From positions 65,084,145-65,148,144 of the forward strand of contig NC_052360.1 in assembly GCF_009727055.1 (NCBI RefSeq): a stretch of DNA of 64,000 nt, read 5' to 3'. Under the pieces are notes generated by a model. That model made no database searches, was not told the origin of the DNA, and was given only the letters and a program-made list of their open reading frames with translations. This stretch comes from Benincasa hispida (lineage: Eukaryota; Streptophyta; Magnoliopsida; Cucurbitales; Cucurbitaceae). Every line of letters starts with the position of its first letter. Positions within the stretch are counted from its first letter, which is position 1. A program made the translations under genes and the position numbers. Positions 1 through 10,839 of this stretch are shown one piece after another.

Positions 1-3000
1 CAGACCGGCAAAAGGCCCCTTACCGGAGCTCCCAGAGTACTGTTTCAAAAAAAGAAGGATAGGAGCCTCCGGATGCATCGACTATCGGCCTTTGTCTGTA
101 AAACATCCCAACGAGATCAGGGAAAAACTGGCGGGGCCGCCGCAACAGCATAACAATTACAATCCCCCTATCTTGTTCATATGTAGAGGGCCACACAGGG
201 CAGGCGAATGTCGAATCGGACCGCGTTCAATGCTTTTCAAGCCACATTAGCCTCTAGCTCAGAAGACAAGGCTAACTGGGGAGACAGTAATCGAGCCAGC
301 TGCAGAGAGTGAGAATCCAGGATGGGGGCATTGAATTCTTATTGCGCTCCAAAAGAAAATGGGAAAGGCGACGGAGCCACTAGAGAGGGACTTATGTATG
401 TGGACGCTTGGGTCACCAAAGATCGCAAGACACTATGGTCGACTCTGGGGCCACCCATAACTTCATGACTGAAACGGAGCCCGCTTCCTGAATCTTACCT
501 GGGAAAAGAGAGGCGGAAGATGAAAGCTGTGAATTCTGCAGCCTACCGATTACGGGATAGCGAAGAGAACTCCGGTCAAATAGGAGACTGGAAGGCCTCG
601 TTGACTTCGTGATTATCAAGATGGATGATTTCGACGTGGTATTTGGAGATGGAATTCCTACTTGAACATAAAGTTTATACCAATGCCCCTCGCCAATGTC
701 TATTCATTACCGGATCTACACCCACCGTAGTTCAAGCCAGTATCAAGCAGCCAAATGGGGTGAGAATGATCTCAGCCCTCCAATTGAAAAGAGGCCTGGC
801 CCCGACGAACCCACGTTAATGGCCATCCCGATAAGGTCAGTTGAAACCACAGAAGAGGAGATCCCCGAGACGTTCTATTTGTCTTGGAAGAGTATCGAGA
901 TGTCATGCCTAAAGCTTGCCCAAGTCTTTACCTCCACGAAGGGGATTGACCATGAGATCGAGTTGTTACCAGGGCAAAGTCGCCCGTCAAGAATGCATAT
1001 CGTATGGCCCCGCTAGAATTGGCCGAACTCCGAAAACAGTTAGACGAATTGTTAGATGCGGGATTTATCAGACCGGCAAAGGCCCCTTACGGAGCCCCAG
1101 TACTGTTTCAAAAAAGAAGGATAGGAGCCTCCGGTTATGCATCGACTATCGGGCTTTGTCGTAAACCATCCCAACCGAGATCAGGAAACAACTGGCGGGG
1201 CCGCCGCAACACATAACAATTACAAATCGCCCCTATCTTGTTTCATATGTAGAGGGCCACACAGGGCAGCGAATGTCCGAATCGGACCGCGTTCAATGCT
1301 TTTCAAGCCACATTAGCTCTAGCTCAGAAGACAAGGCTGAACTGGGGAGACAGTAATCGAGCCAGCTGCAGAGAGTGAGATCCCAGGATGGGGGCATTGA
1401 AATTCTTATCTGCGCTCCAAAAGAAAATGGGAAAGGCGACGAGCCACTAGAGAGGACTTATGATGTGGACGCTTTGGTCAACCAAAGATCGCCAGAGCAC
1501 TATGGTCGACTCTGGGGCCACCCATAACTTCATGACTGAAACGGAAGCCCGCTTCCTGAACTTAACCTGGGAAAGAGATGCAGGGAAGATGAAAGCTGTG
1601 AATTCTGCAGCCCTACGATTACGGGGATAGCGAAGAGAACTCCGGTCAAATTAGGAGACTGGAAGGGCCTCGTTGACTTCGTGATTATCAAGATGGATGA
1701 TTTCGACGTGGTATTGGAGATGGAATTCCTACTGAACATAAAGTTATACCAATGCCCTCGCCAAATGTCTATTCATTACCGGATCTACACCACCGTAGTT
1801 CAAGCCAGTATCAAGCAGCCAAATGGGGTGAGAATGATCTCACGCCTCCAATTGAAAAGAGGCCTGGGCCCACGACGAACCCACGTTAATGGCCATCCCG
1901 ATAGAGTCAGTTGAAACCACAGAAGAGGAGATCCCCCGAGACGTTCTATTTGTCTTGGAAGAGTATCGAGATGTCATGCCTAAAAGCTTGCCCAAGTCTT
2001 TACCTCCACGAAGGGGATTGACCATGAGATCGAGTTGTTACCACGGGCAAAGTCGCCCGGTCAAGAATGCATATCGTATGGCCCGCAGAATTGGCCGAAC
2101 TCCGAAAACAGTTTAGACGAATTGTTAGAATGCGGATTTATCAGACCGGCAAAGGCCTCTTACGGTAGCCCAAGTACTGTTTCAAAAAAAAGAAGGATAG
2201 GAGCCTCCGGTTTAGCATCGACTATCGGGCCTTTGCGTAAACCATCCCAACCGAGATCAGGAAACAACTGGCGGGGGCCGCCGCAACAGCATAACAATTA
2301 CAATCGCCCCTCTATCTTGTTTCATATGTAGAGGGCCACACAGGGCAGGCGAATGTCCGAATCGGACCGGTTCAATGCTTTTCAAGCCACATTAGCCTCT
2401 AGCTCAGAAGACAAGGCTACTGGGGGAGACAGTAATCGAGCCAGCTGCAAGAGAGTGAGATCCCAGGATGGGGGCATTGAAATTCTTATCTGCGCTCCAA
2501 AAGAAAATGGGAAAGGCGACGGAGCCACTAGAGAGGGGACTTATGTATGTGGACGCTTGGGTCAACCAAAGATCGACCAAGAGCACTATGGTCGACTCTG
2601 GGGCCACCCATAACTTCATGACTGAAACGGAAGCCCGCTTCCTGAACTTAACCTGGGAAAGAGATGCAGGGAAGATGAAAGCTGTGAATTCTGCAGCCCT
2701 ACCGATTACGGGGATAGCGAAGAGAACTCCGGTCAAATTAGGAGAGACTGGAAGGGCCTCGTTACTTCGTGATTATCAAGATGGATGATTTCGACGTGGT
2801 ATTGGAGATGGAATTCCTACTTGAACATAAAGTTTTACCAATGCCCCTCGCCAAATGTCTATTCATTACCGGATCTACACCACCGTAGTTCAAGCCAGTA
2901 TCAAGCAGCCAAATGGGGTGAGAATGATCTCAGCCCTCCAATTGAGAAGAGGCCTGGCCCACGACGAACCCACGTTAATGGCCATCCCGATAGAGTCAGT

Positions 3001-3225
3001 GAAACCACAGAAGAGGAGATCCCCCGAGACGTTCTATTTGTCTTGAAGAGTATCGAGATGTCATGCCTAAAGCTTGCCCAAGTCTTACCTCCACGAAGGG
3101 GATTGACCATGAGATCGAGTTGTTACCAGGGGCAAAGTCGCCCGTCAAGAATGCATATCGTATGGCCCGCTAGAATTGGCCGAACTCCGAAAACAGTTAG
3201 ACGAATTGTTAGATGCGGGATTTAT
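1..3225 (+). repeat. Tandem array of a ~1.07 kb Ty3/gypsy gag-protease-RT segment
   Basis: The motif CAGACCGGCAAAGGCC recurs at 1, 1069, 2142 and 3226, giving spacings of 1068, 1073 and 1084 bases. Each unit runs in the same order: end of the N-terminal RT block ([11 protein letters not shown], then CIDYRA), an abrupt join, a CCHC zinc knuckle (CFICRGPH..EC, near 1239 and 2318), a retropepsin active site (VDSGATHNFM near 441, 1508 and 2593), a linker, and RT again ([20 protein letters not shown]). Differences between units are mostly one-base gains or losses in short homopolymers, so reading frames jump within every unit. The array reaches the left edge of the window and its full length is unknown. 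It is either a true tandem duplication inside a retrotransposon or an assembly product. Confidence 0.9.
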
Positions 3226-4620
3226 CAGACCGGCAAAGGCCCCTTACGGAGCCCCAGTACTGTTTCAAAAAAAGAAGGATAGGAGCCTCCGGTTATGCAT
3301 CGGACTATCGGGCCTTGAACAAGCTCACAGTCCGCCAACAAATATCCCCTTCCTATCATTACCGACTTATTTGATCGGCTTCACGGCGCTAAGTATTTCT
3401 CGAAGCTGGGACCTCGCGTCGGGGATATTATCAAGGTCCGAATTGCTGAAGGAGACGAACCTAAGACGACCTGTGTCACGAGATATGTAGCCTTCGAATT
3501 CCTCGTGATGCCCTTTTGCCTCACCAATGCTCTAGCAACTTTTTGTACCTTAATGAACCAAGTGTTCACGAATACCTCGACAAATCGTCGTAGTGTTATC
3601 TCGATGACATTGTGGTCTATAGTGCCTCGCTGGAGGACCATCGACATCACTTCCAACTAGTCTTCGAAAAACTGAGGAAAAATCAGTTGTATGTAAAAAG
3701 AGAGAAGTGCTCCTTTGCCCAAAAGCGCATAAATTTCCTCGCGCACGTGATTGAGGTGGTCGGATTGGTATGAAAGAGGGCAAGGTGGCCGTGATCAGAG
3801 ACTGGAGGGTACCATTCATCCGTGACCGAACTACGATCCTTCCTGGACTAGCCAACTACTATAGGCGGTTCGTAGAAGGATTTCTCAAGAAGAGCAGGGC
3901 CATTAACCGAACTGCTGAAGAAAGATAACCAATGGAGCTGGACTCCTAAATGTCAAGCCGCCTTTGAGGGCTGGAAGAAAGTGATGATTGAGGGGCCGGT
4001 CCTCGGAATTGCCGACGTAACCAAGCCATTTGAAGTCGAGACTGATGCTTCTGACTTCGCGTTGGGCGGTGTTCTGACAAACACCCAACGCGTATGAGAG
4101 TAGGAAACTAAATGATGTCGAACGGAAGTATGCCGCCTCCGAGAAAGAGATGTTAGCAGTAGTTCACTGCTTGAGGGCCTGGAGTCAGTATCTCTTAGGG
4201 CCAAATTCGTGGTCAAGACCGACAACAACTCCATTTGCCACTTCTCAAACCAACCGAAGTTGTCGTCAAAACAGGCACGATGGCAGGAGTGTCTAGCGGA
4301 GTTGACTTCCAATTCGAACATAGACCGGGGAAAAGTAATCAAGCGGCCGATGCTCTTAGCCAAAAAAAAAGGCAAAAAAAAAAAACCCATTGGCCGAACA
4401 TGCGGCCCTGTGCATGTTCGCCCACCTACAAGCAAGTACGTTGAGTGCAACAGTACGAGAAACTGTCAAAACTCACTTGACAAACGACACAGCGGCACAG
4501 GCCATCATACAGTTGACCAAAGAGGGGAAGATACGCCAGTTTTGGGTGGAAGACGATCTACTATACACCAAAGGATATTCGTTCGACGATCGGGGAGTTC
4601 CTCCTCCATCCGCCCTTTAG
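2318..4620 (+). pseudogene. Ty3/gypsy gag-pol remnant (zinc knuckle, protease, RT, RNase H)
   Basis: This is the last array unit plus the only copy whose RT continues past the repeat break. In order: CCHC knuckle (~2318), protease DSGAT (~2593), RT N-terminal block (~3150-3320), RT core with FSKL at about 3396 and a CYLDD catalytic box at about 3596-3607, RT thumb, an RNase H start (EVETDASDFALGG, ~4035) and RNase H end (DNNSICHF, then HRPGKSNQAADAL, ~4220-4360). A pre-integrase stretch (AAQAIIQLTKEGKIRQFW) follows and breaks off at about 4620. Integrase and the 3' LTR are absent. The frame changes many times through small indels, including runs of 9-11 A at 4360-4385. The RT resembles chromovirus types, but I cannot place the clade firmly. 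Confidence 0.88.
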
Positions 4621-4950
4621 AGAGAAAGGGTAGTTTTTGTGGTTTGCTGGGGTGTGTGGTGTGTTGCGGGATATTTGAGGTGAAAGAAACAAGATAGTGT
4701 TTAGAGGTTTGGAGAAGGACCCTAGTGAAGTTTGGTCCTTAACGAGGCTTCATGTTTCATTTTGAGCTTCGGTTTCAAAGTTTTTCTGTAATTATTCCCT
4801 AGAGAACATATTACTTAGTTGGAATCCCTTTCTGTAGCAGGTTTGTTTTTTGTGGGCTTGTTTTTTTGTATACTCTTCTATTATTTCATTCTTTCTTAAT
4901 GAATGATTGTTGTTTCTACACCCACCCCCCACCAAAAGGAAAAAAAAAAA
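4621..4950 (+). mobile_element. LINE 3' end (ORF2 C-terminus, 3' UTR, poly-A)
   Basis: One frame reads GERNKIVFRGLEKDPSEVW, then a stretch ending NYSLENILLSWNPFL and a stop, the typical C-terminal tail of plant L1-type ORF2. A T-rich 3' UTR follows and ends in a run of 13 A at about 4940. The same tail with changes occurs at 6440-6600 in another copy. The fragment is 5' truncated where it meets the gypsy remnant, as is usual for LINEs. Confidence 0.8.
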
Positions 4951-4951
4951 A

Positions 4952-5290
4952 AACTCACTGAATGTCCATTCCAAGGGGTGAGAGCCATACTTGTTAACAA
5001 TAACCTTAAGTTACAACGTGCCCGCTTCATAATAGAATCACCAAAGTCATTTAGTCAACAAGGTCGCGTTTCTCGCCCTTACATTACCAATGCCTAACCC
5101 CTCTCCAAGTCCAATGGCCTAGAAACCACCTCTCATCTCACAAGATGGGAGCCATTCCTCCCATCAACTCCCTCCCATAAGAAATCTCTTATCAACTTTT
5201 CAAGAAGCTTACTAACCGAGGTAGGGACTCTAAATAGGGACATTAAACAGGTTGGAATGCCATTCAGAAGAGATTGAATATGAGTAAAAT
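4952..5290 (-). mobile_element. LINE ORF2 fragment, antisense
   Basis: On the minus strand the frames read PTSVSKLLEKLIRDFLWEG, then HLVRxEVVSRPLDL, GIGNVRARNATLLTKWLWRF, and finally a motif ending HPLEW. This is the conserved linker between RT and the zf-RVT domain in plant L1 elements. There are small frame shifts. It lies tail-to-tail with the plus-strand LINE end at 4621-4950, so two separate insertions or an inversion are needed. Confidence 0.72.
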
Positions 5291-5515
5291 AACGTGCTAA
5301 TCTTATTGATTGGCTTCCGTTTTGGTCTTTTTCTTACATTTTTTAAGGTGTTAGTCTCACCAGTTGGCTTTTGTTTTGGTCTTTTTGGTTGGGTTCTTCA
5401 TCTGTTGGTTTGTTTTTTACTCTCCCATGAAGGGGTTGTATCCTTCAACATTCAGTATCCTTTCATCAATAAATGGAAAGTTGTTTCTTGTTCAAAAAGT
5501 TAATCATAAGGTAAG
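5291..5515 (+). mobile_element. Possible LINE 3' UTR tail
   Basis: The stretch is T-rich and ends in CATCAATAAATGGAAAG followed by a short A-rich run, similar in style to the 3' tails at 4850-4950 and 6600-6710. No ORF2 coding sequence is visible. This is an assignment by resemblance only. Confidence 0.3.
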
Positions 5516-5654
5516 GTAAATACAACGTGCTTGACACAATATGAAAGCTCAGGTGAACGAATTGGCTTAGTGTTGTTTGTGAATTGTTATTTTTTAGAAC
5601 AATATTTTAAAAGGATGTTGGTATGAGTATTTAAAAGTTGTTTCTATTTTTAAT

Positions 5655-5692
5655 ACAAACAGCTATATAGATATATATATATATTGATTTCA
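5655..5692. repeat. (TA)n microsatellite
   Basis: A short run of alternating T and A interrupted once. Other (TA)n tracts in the window lie at 6775-6812, 8440-8462 and 24905-24955. Confidence 0.8.
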
Positions 5693-5799
5693 GGATTGCT
5701 TGTTCAAAACAATTGAAGTTGTTTTCTTTCCAAAATTTATAATTCCAAGCAAAAAGTTGTTTTTTAGAATTAGCTCGCAGGTAGCCCCTAGACTTATGT

Positions 5800-6715
5800 T
5801 TGATAAGAAGAATTACCCAAAAAAAAAAAAAAAAAAAATCTTATTTCTGGGAAGATCATTGGGTGGGGGAGAGACCTCTTTGTGTTTTATTTTCGAGACT
5901 ATTTCACTTAACTTCCAAAAAAATCACTTTGTGGTTGGCTTTCTTGTTTGGTCTGGGAGCTTGTGTTACTTATCTTTCGGTTTCCGTTGTCCTCTTTCCA
6001 ATAGGGAAACGATAGATGTGGCATCTCTTCTTGTCTTACTCGAAGGCCACTCATTTAGGTTTGGGAGAAGGGATGTGGGAGTTTGGAATCCTAGTCCTTT
6101 GGAGGGATTCTCGTGTAAATCCTTTTTTCAAGTATGGTTGATCATTCTTCCATAGCTGTCTCGGTCTTCTCGGTTCTTTAGAGGATTAAGATTACTAGGA
6201 AAGTGAGGTTCTTTACCTGGCAAGTTCTTCATGGTCGTGCTAATACGATGGATTGGCTAGTGAGGAAATTACCTTCGCTTGTGAGTATGCTAGTTCTGTT
6301 TGAGAGTTGTTTCCAGACGTTTGGTGTCTCTATGGCTCATCAGAGAGGTACTCAAAGTATGCTCGAGAGTTCCTCCTTAATTCGCCGCATGGGGAGAAGG
6401 GTCATTTTCTATGGCTTGCGCGGGTGTGCTATTTTATGGACTCTGTGGGGTGAGCGGAATGACAGGACTTTTAGAGGGAGGGATCAAGACCCTATTGAGA
6501 TTTGGTTCCTTGTTTGCTATCATGTCTCTTTGTGGCTTCAATTTCGAAGACCTTTTATAACTATTCCATAGACATTCTCTTGATAGTTGGAGTCCCTTTT
6601 TGTAGGAGGGCTTTTTCTTTATGTGGGCTTAGTTTTTTTATGTTCATGCTTATATTCCTTCATTTTTTCCAATGAAAATGGTTGTTTATATATTTTTAAA
6701 AAAATTGCCAATTTG
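5800..6715 (+). pseudogene. LINE ORF2 C-terminal region (zf-RVT) and 3' tail
   Basis: Frames in this stretch read FWEDHWVGERPLC, then SNRETIDVASLLVLLEG and WNPSPLEGFSCKSFF. Next comes VRFFTWQVLHGRANTMDWLV, which is the zf-RVT signature of plant L1 elements, and then the ORF2 tail (LWGERNDRTFRGRDQDP). The cysteine-rich part normally found after the HGRANT motif is missing, so an internal deletion has removed the zinc ligands. A T-rich 3' UTR and an A-run end the copy near 6710. Stops and frame shifts make it inactive. Confidence 0.82.
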
Positions 6716-6774
6716 ATGGAACATTTAATCACTAATTATCCTTGGGAAGAAAAATTAATGAAGTAAACATAACA

Positions 6775-6812
6775 TATATATATATATTATATATATATAT
6801 ATATATATTATA
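6775..6812. repeat. (TA)n microsatellite
   Basis: Alternating TA for about 38 bases with one break, followed by GAGAGAG. It lies between the LINE tail and the golgin fragment. Confidence 0.85.
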
Positions 6813-7285
6813 GAGAGAGCACCCATGACTAGCCAAGAAAGCAACAGTGGCATGAAGCACTAGATTATCCGAACCCTGTAGCTATTCCTAAACCAACCTA
6901 TTACTCTTTTCATTATTTGAAACTAGAACCAGACTATATGTTCATTACATCATAATGCCTAGCACCACTCTTAGTCTTTCAAACCTTAGACCTTAAATAA
7001 ATGAATGTTCAAACGCAATTAATACATCAGTGGATACCAATTAGCTAAATATGGTGTTCTCGGTTTGTAACCAAATACTCCCTGAAACCAAACCTCTATT
7101 TTGCCCTCTCATAGCCCAGAAACTGAAACTGAAACTTAATTGACTTATAATCCAATTGAAATTCCAAAATAAACTGAACCGAACCAATTCACAATAACGC
7201 GCTCATAAACCCCTAAAAATCAAAATGCATCACATCCCCATAATTCAGCTATAAGAAGAAAACAAGTCCATAAACAAACATGCAC

Positions 7286-7507
7286 CTCAGAGTGATGGGC
7301 ATCCTCAATCCCATTGGCAACTGGAGACCGTGTCACAGGATTCGAATGAGCAAAGCTATGCGAGTTCCTCCGATCAGACACCGAAACGTCAGCATCCCCT
7401 CCATTGGAGCCGTAGATCGCAAATTCCTCTTCGTCATCGTCGTAGTGCACATCGAGAGCTATCTTATTAAGATTCTCTTTCAAATTAGCTATCGAGCTCC
7501 ACATCAT
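7286..7507 (-). pseudogene. First exon of a golgin candidate 3/4-like gene (isolated fragment)
   Basis: The minus-strand reading frame starts MWSSIANLKENLNKIALDVH (second of two adjacent ATGs), followed by an acidic DDDEEE run and a stretch ending SFAHSNPVTRSPVANGIED. This is what I remember of the N-terminus of plant golgin candidates 3/4, coiled-coil Golgi tethers. After HHSE there is a GTGCATG that would serve as an intron donor, and the frame soon runs into non-coding sequence. The exon itself has no stop. The coiled-coil body is absent: the next DNA downstream on this strand is intron-like and then LINE. It is either a captured or relic gene start or exon 1 of a gene disrupted by insertions. 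AT-rich sequence resembling 5' UTR and promoter lies at 7508-7860. Confidence 0.72.
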
Positions 7508-8486
7508 TCAGACACCAGAACCCCAAAGACCCGAAATGGCTTCTAAAACTCTGGTATAGTGCCAAGAACAATGGAAATAGAAGGATTTTGCACCAAATTT
7601 TTCCAAAAACTGGAGAAGTAATCAGATGGAGAAACGGAATGAAGTGAATCTTGCAGATCTGAGTCTGTAAGTTGATGAGACGAAGACGAAATGTAATTTT
7701 TGGTACAAGAAATGGAGAAAATTAATTTGAGAGAGAATGGAGAGACGATTTTGGTTTGTTCTGTGCGTTCTGAAATGTTTAGTTAGACTTTATGAACTGC
7801 GCGTCGTCAAGCGCGGTATTCTGTCGGTTTAGATCAGTCGACATGTCGATATTTGCATAATAAAGGATAGAAGTAAAGAATATAGATCCTAAGAGTTGTA
7901 GGATTTGTGTTTATTACAATGGAAAGGTTGAAATTTTGCACTTCTTACCTAAAACAATGATGACAATTAACAAATAATAATAACTGATTCTTGAATCATA
8001 ACTGAGTGAATAAGGTATTAAATTTCGTTTTAAAGTCAAAGTATGTTTAATTTAAGAATAACTAGCCCGACTTTCCTCTTTAGAGATCATAGGTTCATTT
8101 TCCACCCCTGCAATTGTACTAAAAAAATTGTAACATCCTAAAAATTGATTATTAGTTGTTAGGTCAATAATAATACTTATTGGCTAGTAGTTCATAAGTT
8201 AAAAATTACAAAATTAGTCGTAACGGTTTTACGCTTTTGTTATCCGTTCCATAGTTTAGGTTTAGTTTTCAATTTAGTCTCTACCAATTCTCATAGTTTA
8301 AGTTTAAAAGCTCTAATAATTTAGATTGTATGTTTAGTTAAACCTCGTGAAGTATCTCTAAATATTTCTTGCACACATACAAAACCACATTTTTTTTTTC
8401 CAAACACAACAATTGTTAAGAATCAAAACACTAAATCATTAATATATATATATATATATATACACACCAACATACATATATATTTA
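7508..8486. other. Upstream flank of golgin exon, then unassigned AT-rich DNA
   Basis: 7508-7860 is the minus-strand 5' flank of the golgin exon and shows no repeat signature I recognise. 7860-8440 is AT-rich without an ORF; TGTAACATCC at about 8131 resembles the start of some gypsy LTRs but no matching end is visible. A (TA)n run sits at 8440-8462. Confidence 0.4.
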
Positions 8487-9189
8487 GGGGCTGTTTGGAG
8501 TGCTGAGATGATATAGGATGTGGGGAGTTTTGATGTCTGGAGAGTTCTGATGTCTGTGTTTAGGTGTGCATAGTTGTTACGTCTGAGTTGATATGTCTGT
8601 GTTTGAGTGTGCAGAGTTTTTATGTCTGAGCTCATATGTCTGTATTTGGGTGTGTAGAGTTGTTATGTCAATGCTATCTGGTTCAGTTTTTGTACTCTAT
8701 AATACTTTGCCTGTATGAACACTATTTTTTTAATCTTATAATCCAATTACTATATCCATCTTATTTGGAATAAGATATTGATTGTATTTTTTTTTTATTC
8801 TTTCCAATCTCAAGATATGGTATACAGTTCAATTATATATTATTTATTCCAAACTTCTCATCAAAGAAAGGCAAATGGTTTTACAAAATAGTGTTAATTT
8901 AGATCGGATGTGAAATTCATTAAATTCATTCCACTGATAAAAAAAACAGACCGGATATGAAATTCATTCCCCTCAAAAGATTTTATATAATTTGATGGCC
9001 TTATACATGACTATTTTACAACTTGGTTAGAAATATTTTCATCCATATCTAAGGGCCACATACCATGGGTCATTTGTACATGTCATAAAAAATCAACAAA
9101 TATTAAAAACCTATGGGATAAGAGACTAGGAAAAGTTACAAAAAATAATAACAAACCAACTTGCAAACATCAACAAAAAAAAATTGGTT

Positions 9190-10206
9190 AGTCTTGCCCA
9201 ACAAATGCATGCAATACCTTTTCCTTAATGATGGTGGAATGGCTAGAAAAACGTCTGTTCACTAAATGTCATTCACCAACAGATCTGTGAGGATCAACTG
9301 ATCGTCGTCCTCTAAACCCTCAACTTGGTAGATTTGTTCGATGATCTCCTGACGCCTTTTGAGCTCCAATTCATATTTCTCTTTCCGCCATTATACAAGT
9401 TTCTCCATTTTACTTTCCTGCACGTCCATTATTGTGCGTACAATGTCAAGCATTTCAGATTAGAAGGCCTTTTGCGTTTCGTTCCTCTCATATCGTTACT
9501 TGATCCAGTACGCTTACCGATGGGTGTATCTGGGAAAACCTCATCCATCCGATCAACGATCGGTATGTTCATGTTAGGTATATTTTCTTGTTGCTCATTC
9601 ACCTGTGATCCCAACCGAATATCCTCCAAATGTTCATCTGTTGCAGATGCTTGATCGTACAGGGTGTCACTGCCTTCACTAGTGGCCCTATCTTTCTTAA
9701 ATACAATTGAAACCTCATTATAGTGAGGGAATGGTTTGTGTCTCAAACTCTTCGCGTTAGGATGGGACTACAAACAGGAACGTATATTATGTTATAACAA
9801 CATATTATATTAGAAAAAGTTCACCATTGTAAGATAATAATAATATAATGTGTTCTCTTACATAAACCCATACATTGAAGACCTATCTTACATAAACCCA
9901 TACATTGAAGTCCTCTTTCTCAACTTCTATTCATTTGAACTCGTCATTCCAACCAAATCCACTGCATGCATTACTTAGCATCTCAGCGATTGCACACTAT
10001 TGTCGCTTTAAAAATCTAACCTTGCACTCTATTATCGACGGCCCAATGGAAAAGCTAGGAATTTTTTTCGTAAGTAGACGTTGTAGATTTTGTAGATAGT
10101 CAGGCTTGAATTTCCATTATCAGCTTGCCAACCTGTTTCTACCAAGTGCAATAGTGACTCCACTAATCGTGTATCTTCAACCTTTTGTCCAAATGTGTTT
10201 TGTCAT
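9190..10206 (-). pseudogene. Harbinger ORF1, MYB/SANT-like DNA-binding protein
   Basis: The gene reads from ATG at 10206: MTKHIWTKVEDTRLVESLLH, a trihelix-like MYB/SANT start, then KFLKRQ and EMLSNACSGFGWNDEFK (~9920-10010). A GT-AG intron fits 9768-9861; exon 2 begins SHPNAKSLRHKPFPHYNEVS and has an acidic middle and a KRKR basic patch. The C-terminal helix block (ELELKRRQEIIEQIYQVEG, then LAIPPSLRKRYCMHLLG) is reached only after a frame shift near 9430. In-frame stops also occur in exon 1. In Harbinger systems this protein works with the transposase to bind element ends and enter the nucleus. The start codon lies 3-4 bases from the CTCAC duplication of the LTR element, so the promoter was separated from the gene. 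Confidence 0.82.
9858..9912 (-). repeat. Tandem duplication at ORF1 splice donor
   Basis: A 24-base string beginning CTTACATAAACCCATACATT occurs twice, about 30 bases apart. Read on the minus strand it contains the end of exon 1 (FNVWVY) and the GTAAG donor, so the donor is present twice. Confidence 0.75.
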
Positions 10207-10214
10207 TTTCTCAC

Positions 10215-10823
10215 TGTTAGGATACTGATTCTTGAAAGACTTTATTAACGTAACGAGTTGGTACAATCTCCCGGAATAGCAACTAAACGATGAACAAATT
10301 ATTTATTAAACGCTATGAGTCAAATAGAGACTAGATGATCACTTATCAAACTCCAAACGATCGTTTACAAAACTCTATACGATCGTTTACTGTCTCAAAA
10401 CAATCGCTGAGTAATACTAGACGATCGCTCACAAAACACTCCGCGATTGCTTACAAGATACTACACGATCGCTTATAAAATATTACACAATCGCTTACCA
10501 AATTCTATACGATCGCCTACCAAATACTATACAACCACCTACCAAATGCTACACGATCGCTTAGTAGAATAAGTAGACGACGAGACACACATTACGACAA
10601 ATTCTACACGATAGAGACTTTCGAACTACCACCCTCGAGAGCTCTCCTTCCTCACTCCTGATATTCAGACTTCATTGCTCTCTCTTTCGGTTCCTTATTC
10701 TTTTTAAACCTCAATTTCTCCTAACAGAATTGAAAATAGTCCTTAACCGATTCAACCGCCGACTTCCCTTTATCTCCTTTATTCTTTCTATTTTGATATT
10801 GCAACATAATTGGAGGCCTATCA
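10215..10823 (-). repeat. 3' LTR of the gag-protease element (left copy)
   Basis: Matches 12651-13280 with scattered changes. Within it, 10325-10600 holds about 11 degenerate units of roughly 24-26 bp of the form ACGATCGCTTACAAAAYACT. Confidence 0.92.
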
Positions 10824-10839
10824 TTACCTCTCCCCTCCA

